The translations under genes and the position numbers were made by a program. 64,000 nucleotides of DNA from Anaerolineales bacterium (GTDB lineage Bacteria; Chloroflexota; Anaerolineae; Anaerolineales; UBA6663): contig JADZEK010000179.1 of the NCBI GenBank assembly GCA_020850595.1, positions 1 through 64,000 on the forward strand, given 5' to 3'. The notes under the pieces were generated by a model. The model had not been told where the DNA came from. It did no database searches and worked only from the letters and a program-made list of their open reading frames with translations. Below, one piece after another: positions 60,465 through 64,000 of the stretch; position 1 is the stretch's first letter, and each line of letters begins with the position of its first letter.

Positions 60465-62551
60465 AACCGCGCCGCCCGAAAATCCCGCCGTCTCCCGAGC
60501 GCTCCAAGCTGCTGCGGGCGCTGACACTGGCCGCGGCGCTGCCGCCCATGCTGGCGCTGGGCGCGGTAAGCTTCATTTGGCTGCCGGTGGCGGCGGCCGT
60601 GGTGGGCGTGGCGGCTGGGCACTATTACAGCTGGCGGGCGGCGGCGCGGCCCAAGGTATCGGCCTGGGTGCGGCTCGGGGTGTTCGTGGCGCTGCACCTG
60701 GCCCTGCTGCTGATGTGCGCGCGGCTGTTCTCCCCTGGGGCGCTGCCGCAAGCGGAGTTTGCCTTGTTCGCGCAGGCGATTACCAGCTTCGACTTGCGTT
60801 CGCGCGGCAATCTGTTTGCGTGGCTGGGGCTGAGCGCGATCACGCTCTACGTCGCCGCCACGCTGGCGCGCGACGCGGTGTTTGGGCTGTTCGCGCTAGC
60901 GTTCGTGGTGCTGCTGCTGGCCGTGTTGTCGGCAGCGGAGATGGCTGACGGCGCGCGGGTGGCCCGATTGCGGCAGCCGGCCCTGGGGCCAGGCGCGGCG
61001 ACGGCCTTCGCGCGGGCCGGGCTGCCGGCGCTGGCGTTCGCCGGGCTGCTGGCGGCGGCGGCCGTCGCGGTCTTCGGCCTCACGCCCCACTTCGCCGGGC
61101 GACCCCTGATCCCGCCGTTTTCGCTCGATCTGCCGATCCCGCGCGGGACGGCAGCGCGGATTGTGAACCCCGCCGTACCACTGGTGCAGGTGAATGGTTG
61201 GTCGGACGAGGTCGGCGACTACTACGTGGGCTTCGACAGCCGGCTAGACCTGACATATCGCGGCGGGCTGAGCGACCACGTGGTGATGTTTGTGCGCTCC
61301 CCGGCGTGGAGCTACTGGCGCTCTCACTCCTACGATACTTACACCGGCAGCGGCTGGGAGCAGCGCGCCACCACGCTTACCGAGCTTTCCAGCAGGCTGC
61401 GCGGCGTGTACTACAGCATTCCCAGCGACGGGCAGGCGCTGGGCGAAGAAGTGGTGCAGAGCTACTACCTCGTGACCGACCAGCCCAACCTGATCTTTGC
61501 CGCGTATCGCCCCGTAGAAGCCTATCTGAACACGGCCTCGCTGGCGCTCGACGCGGGCGACGGCCTGCGTGTGGGCGAGCCGCTGAAGGCTGGCACGACG
61601 TATACCATTGTGTCGCGCCGGCCCAATTTCTCGGCCGAGTTACTGCGGGCCTCGGGCGCGGCCTACCCCCCAGAACTCCTCGCGCGCTACACGCAGTTGC
61701 CCGATAACCTTTCGCCGCGCGTGCGCGACCTGGCCCGCCAGTTGGCGGCAAACGCCCCCACGGTCTATGACCAGGCCGTAGCCATCCGCGACTATCTGCT
61801 GACCATCCCTTACGACTTCTTTCCGCCCCCGCAGCCGCCTGGCAGTGAGACCGTGGACAACTTCCTGTTCGTGGATCGGCGCGGCGTGTGTGAGCAGTTC
61901 GCGACGGCGCAGGTGGTGCTGCTGCGCGTGTTGGGGATTCCGGCGCGCTTGGTGGCGGGCTACGGCGCGGGCCAGTACGACACGCTGTCGGGCTATTACA
62001 CCGTGCGGGCCAACGACGCCCACGCCTGGGTGGAGGTGTACTTCCCTGGTTACGGTTGGGCGCCTTTCGACCCAACCCCAGGCTGGACGGCTTCGCCCTA
62101 CACCGCGCCGGTGCAGCGCTGGCTGTTCGGCGGCAGCGCGGCGGGCCTGCCCGAACTACCACTGGGGGCGCTGGCGGCGGCCGGGCGCAAGGTGTTGGGC
62201 GCGGCGCTGTGGCCGCTGCTGCTGGCCGCGGCGCTGTTGCTAGCGACGGCCGCGGTCTGGCTGCTCGTGCGCGCTTGGCGGCTGCGCCCGGCCTCGTCGC
62301 CCGGCTACTCGGCGCTCGATGCCGACCCGCAGCGCCGCCGACTGCTGGCCGCCTACCAGGTTGGGCTGCGCCGCTTGCGCCTCCGGCGCAGCGCGGCCGA
62401 AACTTTGAGCGAAGTGGCGCGGCGGGTTGGCCACCCGGCGTGGGATGAAGTTACCGCCGCGGTCGAGCTAGCCGCCTATCGCCCACAGCCGCCAAGCCGC
62501 CCACTGGCCGATCGAGTATGGTCAATCGTCAGGCGGCTGAGGCGCGGCTGA
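60461..62551 (+). CDS. Transglutaminase-like membrane protein (TgpA type)
   Basis: The product is 696 aa from ATG 60461. Six membrane helices (residues 20-215) precede an outer domain with a catalytic triad of Cys in RGVCEQFATAQ (about 476), His in NDAHAWVEVYF (about 520) and Asp in FDPTPGW (about 536). One more helix near 590-610 and a cytoplasmic C-terminal tail follow. It may cross-link or hydrolyse surface proteins. It ends the MoxR-DUF58 operon. Confidence 0.88.
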   Translation: MKPRRPKIPPSPERSKLLRALTLAAALPPMLALGAVSFIWLPVAAAVVGVAAGHYYSWRAAARPKVSAWVRLGVFVALHLALLLMCARLFSPGALPQAEFALFAQAITSFDLRSRGNLFAWLGLSAITLYVAATLARDAVFGLFALAFVVLLLAVLSAAEMADGARVARLRQPALGPGAATAFARAGLPALAFAGLLAAAAVAVFGLTPHFAGRPLIPPFSLDLPIPRGTAARIVNPAVPLVQVNGWSDEVGDYYVGFDSRLDLTYRGGLSDHVVMFVRSPAWSYWRSHSYDTYTGSGWEQRATTLTELSSRLRGVYYSIPSDGQALGEEVVQSYYLVTDQPNLIFAAYRPVEAYLNTASLALDAGDGLRVGEPLKAGTTYTIVSRRPNFSAELLRASGAAYPPELLARYTQLPDNLSPRVRDLARQLAANAPTVYDQAVAIRDYLLTIPYDFFPPPQPPGSETVDNFLFVDRRGVCEQFATAQVVLLRVLGIPARLVAGYGAGQYDTLSGYYTVRANDAHAWVEVYFPGYGWAPFDPTPGWTASPYTAPVQRWLFGGSAAGLPELPLGALAAAGRKVLGAALWPLLLAAALLLATAAVWLLVRAWRLRPASSPGYSALDADPQRRRLLAAYQVGLRRLRLRRSAAETLSEVARRVGHPAWDEVTAAVELAAYRPQPPSRPLADRVWSIVRRLRRG

Positions 62552-62566
62552 AGGTCAACCACAACC

Positions 62567-62592
62567 GGGCCGGTCCAATGGTTGACCGGCCC
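62567..62592. terminator. Hairpin between convergent genes
   Basis: A perfect 9-bp stem GGGCCGGTC/GACCGGCCC with an 8-nt loop lies between the transglutaminase gene and fabD. No T-run is seen. Confidence 0.5.
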
Positions 62593-62622
62593 CACTGCTC
62601 CGCCTGAATTTGGGCGTGGACG

Positions 62623-63570
62623 CTAGCGGGCGGCGATGGCCGCGACCTCTTCGGGCGTGCCCATGGTCAGGCCGGTGACGCTGGGGTCAATGCGCTTGAG
62701 CAGGCCGTGCAGCACGTCTTTCGGGCCGACCTCCACGAAGGTGGTGATGCCCGCGGCGACCATGTAGCGGATAGTCTCCGTCCAACGCACCGGTGAGGTG
62801 AGTTGGGCGGGCAGTTCTGCGCGGATGGCGTTGGGGTCGCTCAGCGGCGCGGCGCTGACGTTGGCGACCAACTCCGGCACGGGGCTGATGAATGGCACGG
62901 CGTCCACCGCCAGTTGGAACTCGGCCACGACGATTTGCATGAGGGGCGAGTGCGCGGCGATGGACACCGGCAAGCGGCGCGCGCGCTTGGCGCCCCGGGC
63001 CTTGCACAACTCCATAGCCGCCTCCAGCGCGGCCAACTCGCCGCTGATGACGACCTGACCGGGGCAGTTATCGTTGGCGACCTGCACCAGCCCGCCCGTC
63101 GCAGCGCCGGCCTCGGCGCACACCTCGGCCAGGGCGGGGGCGTCCATGCCCAGGATGGCAGCCATACCGCCGGGCGCCCGCTCACCCGCCGCTTTCATAA
63201 GCTCGCCGCGGCGACGCACCAGCAGCAGACCCTCTTCAAACTCCATGGCGCCGGCGGCCACCAGGGCGGAAAGCTCGCCCAGCGAGTGCCCGGCCACCAG
63301 GCGCGGCGCGTAGTCGCCGATCTGCTCGTGCAGCGCCCGCAGCGCCGCGACTGAGGCGGTGAGCAGCGCGGGCTGCGTGTTCACCGTGTCATTCAGCACT
63401 TCTTCCGGCCCCGCCCAGCACAACTGCGAGAGCGCGAAGCCCAATGCGGCGTCGGCGGCCTCGAACGTGGCGCGGGCCGCGGGCGAGCTCTGGGCCAGCG
63501 CCTGGCCCATGCCCACCGACTGCGAGCCTTGGCCGGGAAACACGAAAGCGGTCGTTTGCGGGTCGAGCAT
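62623..63570 (-). CDS. fabD: Malonyl-CoA:ACP transacylase
   Basis: The product is 315 aa from ATG 63570. It moves malonyl groups to acyl carrier protein at the start of fatty acid synthesis. Motifs are FPGQGSQSVGMG near residue 10, the nucleophile GHSLGELSALVAAGA near 90, NDNCPGQVVISG near 160 and the catalytic His in IAAHSPLM near 200. GGAG lies 7 nt upstream. It lies downstream of rpmF, separated by a terminator-like hairpin. Confidence 0.94.
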   Translation of the reverse strand: MLDPQTTAFVFPGQGSQSVGMGQALAQSSPAARATFEAADAALGFALSQLCWAGPEEVLNDTVNTQPALLTASVAALRALHEQIGDYAPRLVAGHSLGELSALVAAGAMEFEEGLLLVRRRGELMKAAGERAPGGMAAILGMDAPALAEVCAEAGAATGGLVQVANDNCPGQVVISGELAALEAAMELCKARGAKRARRLPVSIAAHSPLMQIVVAEFQLAVDAVPFISPVPELVANVSAAPLSDPNAIRAELPAQLTSPVRWTETIRYMVAAGITTFVEVGPKDVLHGLLKRIDPSVTGLTMGTPEEVAAIAAR

Positions 63571-63598
63571 GGCGGTCTCCAGGTGCGCGGCGGAAAAC

Positions 63599-63622
63599 AA
63601 AAAGGCCGCGGTTAACGGCCTT
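63599..63622 (-). terminator. Intrinsic terminator between rpmF and fabD
   Basis: Minus strand: AAGGCCG (63622-63616), a 7-nt loop and CGGCCTT (63608-63602) are followed by a run of Ts (63603-63599). It ends 28 nt before fabD, so it may partly read through to fabD, which has no other clear promoter. Confidence 0.75.
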
Positions 63623-63678
63623 GATGCGGCATCGCAGGTGAGGCGTGATCGCGGGCAGAGCGCCTCTCTGGGCGCGGG

Positions 63679-63873
63679 CTAGCCCTTCTCATCCTTCTTG
63701 ACGGCGATGACTTCCTTGCCCTCGTAGTGACCGCAGTTGGGGCAAACGGTGTGCTGCGGGCGCATTTCGCCGCAGTTGCGGCAGGCCACCAGGGGCGCGG
63801 GCGTCAGCGCGTCGTGCGCACGGCGGCGGTCGCGGCGACCCTTGGAGTGCTTGCGTTTGGGATGCGGAGGCAT
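63679..63873 (-). CDS. rpmF: 50S ribosomal protein bL32
   Basis: The product is 64 aa, the usual length. It has the basic start PPHPKRKHSKGRRDRRRAHD and a zinc ribbon with CRNCGEMRPQHTVCPNCGHYEG, so it is the zinc-binding (C+) form. It is a structural protein of the large subunit. It has a near-perfect promoter and a leader with a hairpin. The rpmF-fatty acid gene neighbourhood is common in bacteria. Confidence 0.97.
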   Translation of the reverse strand: MPPHPKRKHSKGRRDRRRAHDALTPAPLVACRNCGEMRPQHTVCPNCGHYEGKEVIAVKKDEKG

Positions 63874-63911
63874 GGTGTTTCCTTTACGATCCGGGTGCTG
63901 TGCAAAGTAAT

Positions 63912-63934
63912 GCCTGCCGAAGCAACCGGCAGGC
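63912..63934 (-). promoter_or_regulatory. Hairpin in the rpmF 5' leader
   Basis: An 8-bp stem GCCTGCCG/CGGCAGGC with a 7-nt loop lies in the leader between the promoter and the rpmF start. There is no T-run, so it may be an RNA stabiliser or an autoregulatory site. Confidence 0.45.
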
Positions 63935-63944
63935 GATGGGCAGG

Positions 63945-63973
63945 ATTATAAAGGCCCACCCGGGGACTGTCAA
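63945..63973 (-). promoter_or_regulatory. rpmF promoter
   Basis: Minus strand: consensus TTGACA (63973-63968), a 17-bp spacer and consensus TATAAT (63950-63945). This is the best sigma70-type promoter in the window, as expected for a ribosomal protein gene. Confidence 0.88.
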
Positions 63974-64000
63974 GGCGAACTGAAGCGAACTGAAGTGAAG

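Noticed and set aside
1-64000. tRNA, rRNA, CRISPR array, prophage, integrase
   Set aside because: No cloverleaf, rRNA signature, spaced repeat array or phage gene was recognised on reading both strands; short tRNA genes could still be missed without a covariance search.

Overview
This is a contiguous piece of a GC-rich bacterial chromosome, packed with housekeeping and envelope genes. There is no rRNA, tRNA, CRISPR array, intact transposase or prophage. The best guess for the host is a member of the Chloroflexota, probably near Anaerolineae or Caldilineae. That is inferred from the combination of archaeal-type ApgM, a Lit-type membrane transacylase, several Ser/Thr-rich lipoproteins, a subtilase ending in an LPLI-type tail and the absence of outer-membrane genes. 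No marker gene in the window settles it.

Region 1 (1-20 kb). After an IS-like direct repeat come lit and a convergent alpha/beta hydrolase, then apgM. A divergent promoter pair separates apgM from a YvcK-type factor. Next is the glycolytic run gap-pgk-[Ser/Thr kinase with FHA domain]-tpiA-[HEASH membrane protein]. A upp-wecA pair is divergent from an S51 peptidase. The run ruvB-DUF2905-queA-[nuclease-like/winged-helix protein]-[YbaK]-[glycosyltransferase] follows, and then an arsR-[P1B metal ATPase] operon on the other strand.

Region 2 (20-36 kb). A cupin-like remnant, a YitT-type membrane protein, an M20 peptidase, a large secreted subtilase and a creatininase-type amidohydrolase lie here. 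They are followed by a complete oligopeptide/dipeptide-type ABC importer and a CpaE/TadZ-like response regulator with a partner protein. Next are two small lipoprotein-type genes, then a nearly back-to-back pair of wall enzymes (TAT-exported L,D-transpeptidase and M23 peptidase).

Region 3 (36-50 kb). An ABC-F protein gene sits behind what looks like a complete transcription attenuator, with a 34-codon leader ORF, an alternative pairing and an intrinsic terminator. Then come a concanavalin-like protein, a metallo-beta-lactamase-fold protein, an FmdB zinc ribbon, a YhaM-like protein that has lost its HD dyad, a TPR protein, and a tightly coupled run LysM lipoprotein-PlsC-GH2-arginase-hydrolase.

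Region 4 (50-64 kb). An ECF sigma/anti-sigma/ABC exporter module is followed by a ComEA-type operon, an acetyltransferase-V4R-hydrolase operon, the MoxR-[small membrane protein]-DUF58-transglutaminase set, and rpmF-fabD.

A theme across the window is promoter architecture. Many genes carry a TATAAT-like box, often as TGCTATAAT, placed 6-9 nt before the start codon, which predicts leaderless mRNAs. The attenuator before the ABC-F gene is the most interesting single element. All functional calls are by motif and family recognition; no database search was run.
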